DNA of 62,687 nt from Thalassobius sp050633445 (lineage in GTDB: Bacteria > Pseudomonadota > Alphaproteobacteria > Rhodobacterales > Rhodobacteraceae), in contig JBOEGN010000021.1 of the NCBI GenBank assembly GCA_050633445.1, positions 1 to 62,687 on the forward strand, written 5' to 3'. Under the pieces are notes generated by a model. It saw only the letters and a list, made by a program, of their open reading frames with translations. It was not told where the DNA came from and made no database searches. The position numbers and the translations under genes are program-made. This document shows positions 40,868 to 49,713 of the stretch, in pieces. Position 1 is the stretch's first letter. Each line of letters begins with the position of its first letter.

Positions 40868-42403
40868 ATGAACGGCGCAGAGGCCCTGGTCCAAAGTCTG
40901 TTGAATGCAGGTATCGACACATGTTTCGCTAATCCCGGCACAAGCGAGATGCATTTCGTCGCCGCTCTGGACCGCCATCCGGGGATGCGCTGCGTTCTGG
41001 GCCTGTTCGAGGGCGTGGTGACCGGCGCCGCCGATGGCTATGGCCGGATGATGGACAAACCCGCCGTGACCTTGCTGCATTGCGGCCCCGGCCTGACCAA
41101 CGGCATGGCCAATCTGCACAACGCGCGCCGTGCCAACACGCCCGTGCTGAACCTGATCGGCGATCAGGCCGACAGCATCATGGCGTTGGACCCGCCGCTG
41201 ACCGCGGACACCACCGCGCTGGCGCAAACTCTGTCCGTCTGGACCCGCCGCAGCAATGATCCGGCCCGCGTTTCTGCTGACGCGATGGAGGGCATTCGCG
41301 CCAGCATGGAAGGCCCCGGCGTCGCCTCTTTGATCCTGCCCTCGGATGCCGCCTGGACCGAAGGCGGCCAAATCGCCGCCTACCTGCCCCCTGCTGCCCC
41401 TACCGGCCCCACCGGCCTAGCCGTGGACCGCGCCGCGCAAATGCTGACCAACGGCAAGAAAACAGTGCTGCTTCTGTCGAACCGTGCCCTGCGCGAGGCC
41501 CCGCTGGAAATCGCAGGCAGAATCGCCCACAAAACCGGCGCGCGTCTGATGACCCTATCGCAAATCCCCCGCCTGCAAGCGGGCCGCGGCCGTGTCCCGA
41601 TCGAGCGTATCCCCTATAACGTGGACCTCTCGATCAAAGCGCTGGCCGGAACCGAACAGATCATCCAGATCGGTGCGCGCGAGCCGGTGAACTTCTTCGC
41701 CTATCCCGGCAAACCCAACACCCCGATGCCCGAAGGCTGCACCTGTCACATGGTCACCCGCCCCGATCAGAATCACCTGGCCGCGCTGGAGGCCATCGCC
41801 CAGGCCGTCGGCGCCAAATCCAACGCACCTCAGCCCGAAACACCCGACCACGGCATCCTGACAGGCAGGCCAACCCCCGAGCTTCTGGGCGCGGCCATCC
41901 AGCAAACCCTGCCGGAAAACGCCATCATCGTCGACGAAAGCGTCAGCTACGGCCGCGCGCTCTTGTCCGCCTTCTCGACAGCCGCCCCGCATGACTACCT
42001 GCACCTGAACGGAGGCTCGATCGGCCTCGGCATCCCCATGGCCACCGGTGCCGCCACCGCCTGCCCTGATCGCCGCGTCATCGCGCTCCAGGCCGACGGA
42101 TCGGCGCTCTACACGCTCCAAGGCCTCTGGACGCAAGCCCGCGAAAGCATGAACGTCACTACCATCATCCTATCAAATAGCAGCTACGCAATCCTGCAAG
42201 GCGAAATGAAAGCCGTTGGGGCAACAATGGGCAACGCAGCCGACGAGCTGTTCAACCTCGACCGCCCCGCACCCGACTGGCTCTCCCTTGCCAAAGGCTT
42301 CGGCATCCCCGCCACCCGCGCAGACACTATCGAAACCCTGATCGAGCAAATCAACCGTGCCAATGCCACTTCCGGCCCTAGCCTGATCGAGCTAGTCATA
42401 TGA
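40868..42403 (+). CDS. Acetolactate synthase large subunit-like ThDP enzyme
   Basis: Thiamine diphosphate-dependent enzyme of 511 residues. The PYR domain has the activating Glu in GLFEGVVTGAADGYGR (about 46-61) and the C-terminal PP domain has ADGSALYTLQGLWTQARESM with an NSS motif following, for ThDP-Mg binding. NPGTSEMHFVAAL and LHCGPGLTNGMANLHNARRA also match the family. Length and sequence resemble acetolactate synthase and benzoylformate decarboxylase groups, but no small regulatory subunit is nearby, so it may be a 2-oxoacid decarboxylase or carboligase. Its ribosome binding site lies within the metG terminator. Confidence 0.85.
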   Translation: MNGAEALVQSLLNAGIDTCFANPGTSEMHFVAALDRHPGMRCVLGLFEGVVTGAADGYGRMMDKPAVTLLHCGPGLTNGMANLHNARRANTPVLNLIGDQADSIMALDPPLTADTTALAQTLSVWTRRSNDPARVSADAMEGIRASMEGPGVASLILPSDAAWTEGGQIAAYLPPAAPTGPTGLAVDRAAQMLTNGKKTVLLLSNRALREAPLEIAGRIAHKTGARLMTLSQIPRLQAGRGRVPIERIPYNVDLSIKALAGTEQIIQIGAREPVNFFAYPGKPNTPMPEGCTCHMVTRPDQNHLAALEAIAQAVGAKSNAPQPETPDHGILTGRPTPELLGAAIQQTLPENAIIVDESVSYGRALLSAFSTAAPHDYLHLNGGSIGLGIPMATGAATACPDRRVIALQADGSALYTLQGLWTQARESMNVTTIILSNSSYAILQGEMKAVGATMGNAADELFNLDRPAPDWLSLAKGFGIPATRADTIETLIEQINRANATSGPSLIELVI

Positions 42404-42467
42404 GCTGGGGGCTCTGCCCCCGCCGCCCTTTGGGCGCCTCCCCCGGGATACTTATAAAAAGAAGAAT
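42404..42467 (-). repeat. Intergenic repeat, left copy of a head-to-head pair
   Basis: On the minus strand CCATTCTTCTTTTTATAAGT is followed by ATCCCGGGGGAGGC and two hairpins, GCCC-AAA-GGGC and GGGGGC-AGA-GCCCCC. It begins directly after the ThDP enzyme stop codon and is oriented against the next copy. Confidence 0.8.
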
Positions 42468-42469
42468 GG

Positions 42470-42530
42470 CTTTCTTCTTGGTCGAAATACCCCAGGGTGA
42501 ATGCGCGTAGCGCAGAGGGGCAGAGCCCCT
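42470..42530 (+). repeat. Intergenic repeat, right copy of a head-to-head pair
   Basis: CTTTCTTCTTGG, then AAATACCCCAGGGTGAA, then hairpins TGCGC-GTA-GCGCA and AGGGGC-AGA-GCCCCT, close to the copies at 15.7 and 24.0 kb. It lies upstream of the phnA-like stop, so each convergent gene has one copy. Confidence 0.8.
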
Positions 42531-42597
42531 ATACCTGAGGAGAAGGCCGGAGGCCGCCGACGAGGCCCATGCGCGCGCGAATGCGCGCTCAATCGGA

Positions 42598-43104
42598 TCA
42601 GGTTTTCTTGACGAACTGGGTCAGGATCACGATACGCTGACCTTCGACACGGCCTTCGATTTGCTCGGCGTTGTCGATCACAAGCGAAATATTGCGCACC
42701 GCTGTGCCACGCTTTGCGGTAAAGCCCGCACCTTTGACAGGCAGGTCTTTGATCAGCACGACGCTGTCACCTTGCCCCAGCAGCGCTCCGTTGCTGTCAC
42801 GGTGCTCGATCTTTTCGTCATTCAGGCCTGTTTCGGCCCAGCTCAGGACATCGGGTTCCAGATAGGCGATGTCCAACAGATCCGTCGCCCAAGCAGCACC
42901 CAGTTTGTGCAGCAGCCGGTAGGCGGTGACCTGGACGGCCGGTTCCGTGCTCCAAATTGCGTCGTTCAGGCACTGCCAATGCGGGCCATCACTGGGCCGG
43001 CCGCTGATCCCTTCCGCGCAGGTGGAGCACAAAGCGATCGTATCATCCCGCGGGGTGACGGTGATGTCCGAGGCACCTTCGGCGCCGCATAGCTGACAAG
43101 TCAT
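42598..43104 (-). CDS. PhnA-family zinc-ribbon protein
   Basis: A 168-residue PhnA/YjdM domain protein. The N-terminal zinc ribbon uses Cys3/Cys6 (CQLC) and Cys26/Cys29 (CSTC). The C-terminal PhnA domain has LLGQGDSVVLIKDLPVKGAG then FTAKRGTAVRNISLVIDNAE, characteristic of the family. Despite the name, the family is not clearly tied to phosphonate degradation and no phn genes are here. It lies downstream of no obvious partner; glpK ends 65 bp away on the same strand. Confidence 0.9.
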   Translation of the reverse strand: MTCQLCGAEGASDITVTPRDDTIALCSTCAEGISGRPSDGPHWQCLNDAIWSTEPAVQVTAYRLLHKLGAAWATDLLDIAYLEPDVLSWAETGLNDEKIEHRDSNGALLGQGDSVVLIKDLPVKGAGFTAKRGTAVRNISLVIDNAEQIEGRVEGQRIVILTQFVKKT

Positions 43105-43169
43105 GCCATTCTCCTGAATATATGTGGGCCTTATGGACCTCGGTCCCTTTGCTGTCGAGAGAAAGCTGC

Positions 43170-44660
43170 CTAAACGCTTATCGTGGCGGCCACGGCGCGT
43201 TTCCAGCGGGCATATTTGGCCTCACGCTCCGCCGTGTTCATTGTGGGATCGAACCGGTGATCGGCCTGCCAACCCGCTGCAAACGCTGTCTGATCAGGGT
43301 AGAGCCCGGCGCGCATTCCGGCCAGCCATGCCGCGCCCAGCGCCGTGGTTTCCAGCACTTTGGGGCGATCCACGGGCGCCCCCAAGATGTCCGCCAGAAA
43401 CTGCATCGTCCAATCCGAGGCCGCCATTCCCCCATCGACGCGCAGCACCATATCCGAGGCTCCGGGCCAGTCCGCCTGCATCGCCTCCAACAGATCGCGG
43501 GTTTGCAGACCTACGCTTTGCAGGGCAGCGCGGGCGAACTCGGCGGGGCCAGAATTACGGGTCAGACCAAAGATTGCACCACGTGTTTCCGGCGACCAAT
43601 AGGGGGCACCAAGCCCGGTAAAGGCGGGCACAATCACAAGGTCCTGCTCAGGGTCGGCGGCCTTGGCCAGCGGGCCGCTATCGCTGGCATTGTCCAGAAT
43701 TCCCAGCCCGTCCCGGAGCCATTGCACCACTGCTCCGGCTATGAAAATCGCACCCTCCAGCGCATAGGTCCGCTGACCGTCCAACTGATAGGCTACGGTG
43801 GTCAGCAGCCGATTTTCAGACAGGACGGGCGTGCCTCCTGTGTTCAACAGGGCAAAGCAGCCGGTGCCATAGGTAGATTTCATCATGCCGGGTTGAAAAC
43901 AGGCCTGGCCGATGGTGGCGGCCTGCTGATCCCCGGCGACACCAAGAATAGGCGTTTGCCCCCCCAGCAGGGTGGTTGTGCCGAAATCAGCGGCGCAATC
44001 CTTGATCTGCGGCAATAGCGACATGGGGATGCCCAACAGGTCGCAAATCCGCGCGTTCCAATCGCCGGTTTTCAGGTCATACAGCATCGTGCGCGCGGCG
44101 TTGGTGGCGTCCGTGACATGCTCTTGGCCCTGCGTTAGCTGCCAAATCAGATAGCAATCCACGGTGCCAAAGCGCAGCTGCCCTGCTTCGGCCCGATCAC
44201 GGGCACCGGCGACATTGTCCAGCAGCCATTTCAGTTTCGTCGCCGAGAAATACGGGTCCAGCAGCAAACCGGTGCTTTGGCGGATCATCTCCTCGTGGCC
44301 CGCCGCGCGCAGATCGGCGCAAATATCGGCTGTCCGCCGGTCCTGCCAAACAATTGCGTTGTACAGGCATTCGCCGGTTTCAGCGTCCCATAGCAGGGTC
44401 GTCTCGCGCTGGTTAGTGATGCCGATCCCGGCAATGTCCGCGGCTGTCAGCCCAGCTTGCTCCAGCGCCGCCAGGGCCGAGCGTTGCGTCGTTTGCCACA
44501 AATCATCTGGGTCATGTTCAACCCACCCCGAGGCTGGGAAATGCTGGGGGAATTCTTCTTGTCCAACGGCACAGACCTGCATTTGCGCATCGAACACGAT
44601 CGCGCGCGACGAGGTTGTCCCCTGATCCAGCGCCAGAATATAGCTTGCCTGCGGTGACAT
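43170..44660 (-). CDS. glpK: Glycerol kinase
   Basis: Phosphorylates glycerol to glycerol 3-phosphate, 496 residues, FGGY family. The ATP-binding N-terminal motif is LALDQGTTSSRAIVFD (about 9-24). Glycerol contacts include NQRETTLLWD. The C-terminal domain has VAGDQQAATIGQACF and the FGGY signature around GMAASDWTMQFLADILG. The ATG is preceded by GAGGGAGGGCACGCA. GlpD lies upstream on the same strand, 38 bp away, so both should be one operon. Confidence 0.96.
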   Translation of the reverse strand: MSPQASYILALDQGTTSSRAIVFDAQMQVCAVGQEEFPQHFPASGWVEHDPDDLWQTTQRSALAALEQAGLTAADIAGIGITNQRETTLLWDAETGECLYNAIVWQDRRTADICADLRAAGHEEMIRQSTGLLLDPYFSATKLKWLLDNVAGARDRAEAGQLRFGTVDCYLIWQLTQGQEHVTDATNAARTMLYDLKTGDWNARICDLLGIPMSLLPQIKDCAADFGTTTLLGGQTPILGVAGDQQAATIGQACFQPGMMKSTYGTGCFALLNTGGTPVLSENRLLTTVAYQLDGQRTYALEGAIFIAGAVVQWLRDGLGILDNASDSGPLAKAADPEQDLVIVPAFTGLGAPYWSPETRGAIFGLTRNSGPAEFARAALQSVGLQTRDLLEAMQADWPGASDMVLRVDGGMAASDWTMQFLADILGAPVDRPKVLETTALGAAWLAGMRAGLYPDQTAFAAGWQADHRFDPTMNTAEREAKYARWKRAVAATISV

Positions 44661-44698
44661 TGCGTGCCCTCCCTCTTGCGCCCAATCTGGCGCAGAAA

Positions 44699-46243
44699 TC
44701 ACGCCGGGGCCAGTGTTTCGCTAAGGAAGTTTTCCACCTCGCCAATTTGTTCTGGCGTCAGGGTCAGCCCCAGTTTCGAACGCCGCCACAGGGCGTCTTC
44801 GGCAGAGCGCGCGAATTCATGGGTGACCATCCAGCGCAGCTCGGCTTCGGACAGATCCCCGCCAAAATCACGGCCCAGATCCGCACGGGACTGAGCACTG
44901 CCAAGCACGCGCCTGGTCTCGGTGCCATAGGCGCGGAACATCCGTTGCACCTGAGCCGGGGTCAGAAATGGGTAATCGGCGCGCAGGGCACTCAGACGTG
45001 TCGCGACTTCGTTCACCGGGAAATCGCCACCTGGCAAAGACGCACCGGCCGTCCAGGCCTCTGACATCGCTGGGAAAAACGGCGTCAGTTTCCGGAGCGC
45101 ATGTTCCGCCAGTTTACGATAGGTTGTGATCTTGCCACCAAATACCGACAAAATAGGCGGACCCGCACTGTCCAGCGTCAGCACATAGTCACGCGTGGCC
45201 GCCTGCGCCGCATTCGCCCCGTCATCATAGAGCGGGCGGACGCCGGAATAGCTCCAGACAACATCATCGGGGCCCAGCGGGTGGGCCACATAGCGATTGA
45301 TAAAGGCCAGCAGATAGTCCCGCTCGGCCCGGTTGAGTTCGGGCGATGTGTCCGGGTCAGAGTGATCCATATCGGTGGTGCCGATCAGGGTGAAATCCTG
45401 TTCATAGGGGATGGCAAAGATGATCCGCCCGTCCGCCCCTTGCAGGAAATAGCTGCGATCATGATCCGCGATGCGCGGGACAACGATATGACTGCCCCTG
45501 ACCAGGCGAACTTTGGCGGTCGCATTCACGCCGGTCTGGCCCAGCATTTGTTCAACCCACGGCCCGGCGGCATTCACCAGTACGCGGGCGTGGAAAATGC
45601 CCTGATCCGTGGTCACCTCCCACAGCGCGCCGTCACGACGGGCCGAGGTGACACGCGTGCGCACCATGATCCGAGCCCCCTTGGCCTGCGCGTCACGGGC
45701 GTTCAGCACAACCAGACGCGAATCCTGCACCCAGACATCAGAATATTCAAAGGCCCGTCGGAATTCTGGCTTCAGCGCGGCCCCGGCAGGGTCATCGGCC
45801 AGGTTCAAAACCCGTGTCGCGGGCAGCTCTTTTCGGCCCCCCATATGGTCATACAGGAACAAGCCCAGACGGATAATCCAATCGGGGCGGCGCCCCTTTA
45901 GCCACGGCATCACCAGCCCCAAGAGGCGCGAGGTGGGGGTTTCCCCCTCGAACCGCATATCGCTGGATAGGGGCAGGACAAAGCGCATCGGCCAGGCGAT
46001 ATGGGGCATGGCGGCCAGCAGACGTTCGCGTTCGATCAGTGCCTCGCGGACCAGACGGAACTCGAAATATTCAAGATAGCGCAGGCCGCCATGAAACAGC
46101 TTGGTCGACGCCGAGGACGTCGCCCCCGCCAGATCGCCCTTTTCTGCCAGCGCCACGCGCAACCCGCGCCCCGCCGCATCGCGGGCAATGCCACAGCCGT
46201 TCACACCGCCACCGATCACGAACAGGTCGTATATGTCGTCCAT
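44699..46243 (-). CDS. glpD: Glycerol-3-phosphate dehydrogenase (aerobic)
   Basis: FAD-dependent enzyme of 514 residues at the inner membrane face that oxidises glycerol 3-phosphate to dihydroxyacetone phosphate and passes electrons to quinone. FVIGGGVNGCGIARDAAGRG (about 8-27) is the FAD-binding motif, and LFHGGLRYLEYFEFRLVREA the substrate and dimer region. GTTDMDH and SVFGGKITTYRKLAEHAL are also family landmarks. The start after GGAGGGGCAG was preferred over an in-frame ATG inside that site. GlpK follows. The promoter should be in the 241-bp divergent spacer before the ATP-grasp gene. Confidence 0.95.
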   Translation of the reverse strand: MDDIYDLFVIGGGVNGCGIARDAAGRGLRVALAEKGDLAGATSSASTKLFHGGLRYLEYFEFRLVREALIERERLLAAMPHIAWPMRFVLPLSSDMRFEGETPTSRLLGLVMPWLKGRRPDWIIRLGLFLYDHMGGRKELPATRVLNLADDPAGAALKPEFRRAFEYSDVWVQDSRLVVLNARDAQAKGARIMVRTRVTSARRDGALWEVTTDQGIFHARVLVNAAGPWVEQMLGQTGVNATAKVRLVRGSHIVVPRIADHDRSYFLQGADGRIIFAIPYEQDFTLIGTTDMDHSDPDTSPELNRAERDYLLAFINRYVAHPLGPDDVVWSYSGVRPLYDDGANAAQAATRDYVLTLDSAGPPILSVFGGKITTYRKLAEHALRKLTPFFPAMSEAWTAGASLPGGDFPVNEVATRLSALRADYPFLTPAQVQRMFRAYGTETRRVLGSAQSRADLGRDFGGDLSEAELRWMVTHEFARSAEDALWRRSKLGLTLTPEQIGEVENFLSETLAPA

Positions 46244-46484
46244 CTGCCCCTCCATGGGCGTTCCTGGACCCAATACCTGCGCGCACATGCCCAGCCGGTC
46301 AAGCGCCCCGCAACGTCATCCGTGTGGGTTTCACGAAACTGTCACCGGCCGCAACCGGGTCTGGGTGATGAAAAAACAGGCAACTCAGAGGGGCGTGCCA
46401 AGAAATTAGACGCGCGTCCCTTGTGCATCCCGCAGCGACGTCATCAAATCGATTCACTTTTTAACTCTCGACACACGCGGGATC

Positions 46485-47915
46485 ATGGACACGAAACCAA
46501 GCTTTTTTGACGAGATGTACGACGGTTCAGGGACGCCTCGCGCCCCGTACAATCGCTACAGCGAGTGGTTCGGCCAAGAAGACATCAAGCATCTGCGAAA
46601 CAAATCGCAAGAGGCCGAAGCCTTCTTTCGCCGGATCGGTATTACATTCAATGTGTATGGCCAGCAGGAGGCAGACGAGCGTCTGATCCCCTTCGACATT
46701 GTGCCGCGCATCATATCCGCCCGCGAATGGGCGCGATTGGAACAGGGGATTGAACAACGTGTTCGGGCGATCAATGCCTTCCTCTATGACATCTATCACC
46801 GTCAGGAAATCCTGCGTGCCGGGCGTATTCCAAAGGAGCTGATTGCCCAGAACGAGGCGTTTCTGCCCCAGATGGTCGGTGTGAACCCGCCCGGAGGCGT
46901 GTACACACATATCGTGGGCACCGATCTGGTCCGGACCGGCGAGAACGAGTTTTATGTGCTTGAGGATAACGCCCGCACGCCCTCGGGGGTCAGCTATATG
47001 CTGGAAAACCGGGAAACCATGCTGCAAATGTTCCCCGAGCTGTTCACCAAGCTAAAGGTCCGACCTGTCTCCTCGTATCCACAAAGCCTGCGTCGATCTT
47101 TGTCGGCCTGCGCGCCGCCCAATTTTGACGGTGACCGCCCCGAGATCGCGGTGCTGACGCCGGGGATTTATAACTCGGCCTATTTCGAGCACGCCTTTTT
47201 GGCCGATCAAATGGGCGCTGAACTGGTCGAATCCCATGATCTGCGGATCGTTGACGGACGGGTCTGCATGCGCACCACCCGCGGGTTCAAGGCGATCGAC
47301 GTGCTGTATCGCCGCGTGGATGACGACTATCTGGACCCGCTGAACTTCAACCCGGACTCGATGCTGGGCGTGCCGGGCATCATGGATGTCTATCGCGCGG
47401 GCGGCATCACCATCGCCAATGCGCCGGGCACCGGGATCGCGGACGACAAGGCGCTGTATTCCTACATGCCTGATATTGTTGAGTTTTATACGGGCGAAAA
47501 AGCTATCCTGCAAAACGTGCCGACCTGGCGGTGCTCGGAACCGGACAGCCTGAAATACGTGCTGGATAACCTACCCGAACTGGTGGTGAAAGAGGTCCAC
47601 GGATCGGGTGGATACGGTATGTTGGTCGGCCCCGCCGCCAGCAAACGCGAGCTGGCAGCCTTCGAAAAGAAACTGCGCGCCAAGCCGTGGAACTATATCG
47701 CGCAACCGACGCTGGCCCTGTCCACCGTGCCGATCATGGCGAAGAAGGGCTTGGCCCCGCGCCACGTAGATCTGCGCCCCTTTGTGCTGGTGTCGCCGGG
47801 CAAGGTTCATATCACGCCGGGCGGTCTGACCCGCGTGGCGCTGAAAGAAGGCTCTTTGGTCGTGAACTCGTCACAGGGTGGCGGGACCAAGGACACATGG
47901 GTGCTGGGGGACTAA
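46485..47915 (+). CDS. Circularly permuted ATP-grasp protein
   Basis: A 476-residue cytoplasmic protein of the circularly permuted ATP-grasp type (formerly DUF404/DUF407). Landmarks are DIVPRIISAREWARLEQGIE, RVRAINAFLYDIYH (around 96-109), FYVLEDNARTPSGVSYMLENR (near 158-178) and VVKEVHGSGGYGMLVGPAAS near residue 368. ATP-grasp enzymes form amide bonds, so it probably ligates amino acids or peptides. First gene of a tightly packed cluster with alpha-E, transglutaminase-like and Anbu proteins. Confidence 0.9.
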   Translation: MDTKPSFFDEMYDGSGTPRAPYNRYSEWFGQEDIKHLRNKSQEAEAFFRRIGITFNVYGQQEADERLIPFDIVPRIISAREWARLEQGIEQRVRAINAFLYDIYHRQEILRAGRIPKELIAQNEAFLPQMVGVNPPGGVYTHIVGTDLVRTGENEFYVLEDNARTPSGVSYMLENRETMLQMFPELFTKLKVRPVSSYPQSLRRSLSACAPPNFDGDRPEIAVLTPGIYNSAYFEHAFLADQMGAELVESHDLRIVDGRVCMRTTRGFKAIDVLYRRVDDDYLDPLNFNPDSMLGVPGIMDVYRAGGITIANAPGTGIADDKALYSYMPDIVEFYTGEKAILQNVPTWRCSEPDSLKYVLDNLPELVVKEVHGSGGYGMLVGPAASKRELAAFEKKLRAKPWNYIAQPTLALSTVPIMAKKGLAPRHVDLRPFVLVSPGKVHITPGGLTRVALKEGSLVVNSSQGGGTKDTWVLGD

Positions 47916-47919
47916 GACG

Positions 47920-48861
47920 ATGCTGGGAAAAACCGCTGGCGGCCTCTTTTGGATGTTCCGCTATATCGAGCGCTGCGAAAACACTGCGCGCCTGCTGGAT
48001 GCGGGCTGGCGTATGTCATTAACGCGCACAGGCGAAGACGAAGGCGAATGGGAAAGCGTGATCAACACGGCTGGCATTCGGTTTCTGTACGAAGAGAAAT
48101 TTCAGGACTTCGAGGCGCGCAATGTCATCAATTTCTTGCTGCGGGATGGTGACAACCCGTCCTCGGTGCAGTCTGCGATCAGTCTGGCGCGGTCGAATGC
48201 GCGGCTGGTGCGCACGGCCCTGTCTGCCGAAGTCTGGGAGGCCGTCAACGAATACTGGATGACGATGAAGGCCCTTCTGGCCCGCCCGGTCACGGAAAAA
48301 AACCTGGCGCAGGTGCTGGGGGAAATACGCAACCGTACGGCCATTGTCCGTGGCACGCTGCACGGAACCATGTTGCGCAATGACATCTATAATTTCTGCC
48401 GTCTGGGCACGTTTCTGGAACGCGCCGACAACACGGCCCGGATTCTGGATGTGAAATACTATGTGCTGCTACCTTCGGCCTCGTTTGTGGGGTCGTCGAT
48501 GGACAACACCCAATGGGAAAACATCCTGCGCTCGGTCGGGGCGGAACGCTCGTTTACCTGGCTCAGTGGCGGGGAAACGACCCCCACGGCCATCGCCGAT
48601 TTCCTGATCCTGGACCGCCGGATGCCGCGCAGCCTGTCTTTCTGTCATTCCAAGATCAAAGAGAACCTGGAACACTTGGAAAGCGATTATGGCACCCGCC
48701 AGCCCTGCCAGAACGAGGCAGAAACCTGCGTCGCGCGTTTCAAAAACCGCAAGGTTGCAGACGTGCTCGAAGAAGGGCTGCACGAGTATCTGGAAAGCTC
48801 GATCCATGAAACCGCGATGCTGGCCAGCCAGATCGAACAAGACTTCCGCTTTTACGGCTGA
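47920..48861 (+). CDS. Alpha-E domain protein
   Basis: A 313-residue all-helical protein of the alpha-E (DUF403) family. The start MLGKTAGGLFWMFRYIERCE with Arg-Tyr-Ile-Glu-Arg and later FLERADNTARILDVKYY are typical. The function is not established; family members are nearly always encoded next to circularly permuted ATP-grasp proteins. It starts four bases after that gene's stop and six bases before the transglutaminase-like gene. Confidence 0.9.
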   Translation: MLGKTAGGLFWMFRYIERCENTARLLDAGWRMSLTRTGEDEGEWESVINTAGIRFLYEEKFQDFEARNVINFLLRDGDNPSSVQSAISLARSNARLVRTALSAEVWEAVNEYWMTMKALLARPVTEKNLAQVLGEIRNRTAIVRGTLHGTMLRNDIYNFCRLGTFLERADNTARILDVKYYVLLPSASFVGSSMDNTQWENILRSVGAERSFTWLSGGETTPTAIADFLILDRRMPRSLSFCHSKIKENLEHLESDYGTRQPCQNEAETCVARFKNRKVADVLEEGLHEYLESSIHETAMLASQIEQDFRFYG

Positions 48862-48866
48862 CCTTT

Positions 48867-49682
48867 ATGAAACTGAATATATCTCACGTATCGACCTACA
48901 CGTATGACAGCCCAGACGCCTATGCGCTGCTGCAATTGCGGCTGAAACCGCGCGATGGGCATGGGCAGGTGGTTCAGCAATGGGCCACGCAAATTCAGGG
49001 GGGGACGCGCCAGCTGAGCTTTGACGATGAATACGGCAATCACGTCGATCTGATCCTTGTGGACCCCGAGGCGACAACCGTGACAATCGCCTGCGAGGGC
49101 ACCGTCGAGGTTGAAGATCGTGCTGGTGTCGTGGGCACGCACAAAACCTTTACGCCGCTTTGGGTCTACGAGGCGGCGACGCCGCTGACCGCTCCGGGCA
49201 AGACCCTGCGCAAGCTGGTGTCCTCGGTAAAACCCATGCCGGACGAGGACACCCTGCCCCATATGCACCGCCTGTCCGCAGCGATTGCGGAAAAGGTCAG
49301 CTATGAAACCGGGCGCACCGACAGCGCCACCACGGCCGAGACCGCTTTGGCGGCCGGGAACGGCGTCTGTCAGGACCACGCGCATATCCTGATCGCTTCT
49401 GCGCGGATGCTTGGGCACCCGGCGCGCTATGTCTCGGGCTATCTGATGATGGATGACCGGGTGGAACAAGACGCCACCCACGCCTGGGCCGAGATCTGGG
49501 TCAAAGGTCTGGGCTGGGTCGGGTTCGACATTTCGAACGCCATCTGCCCGGATGATCGCTATGTCCGCGTGGCTGTCGGGCGCGACTATCGTGATGCGGC
49601 CCCCATTCACGGAATCCGGCACGGATCGGGCACCGAAGACCTGCACGTCGCCTTGAAAGTTCAGAGCCAGACTGATCAATAG
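48867..49682 (+). CDS. Transglutaminase-like cysteine protease
   Basis: A 271-residue protein with an N-terminal beta-rich domain (about 1-100) and a transglutaminase-like papain-fold domain (about 120-240). The catalytic triad is Cys168 (GNGVCQDHAH), His205 (ATHAWAEIW) and Asp221 (GFDISN). In this cluster it may cleave or transfer a peptide or amide. There is no signal peptide, so it is cytoplasmic, unlike periplasmic transglutaminase-like proteins. Confidence 0.92.
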   Translation: MKLNISHVSTYTYDSPDAYALLQLRLKPRDGHGQVVQQWATQIQGGTRQLSFDDEYGNHVDLILVDPEATTVTIACEGTVEVEDRAGVVGTHKTFTPLWVYEAATPLTAPGKTLRKLVSSVKPMPDEDTLPHMHRLSAAIAEKVSYETGRTDSATTAETALAAGNGVCQDHAHILIASARMLGHPARYVSGYLMMDDRVEQDATHAWAEIWVKGLGWVGFDISNAICPDDRYVRVAVGRDYRDAAPIHGIRHGSGTEDLHVALKVQSQTDQ

Positions 49683-49713
49683 AGACGTCACCTAAGAATC
49701 GGACCCGAAGAAC

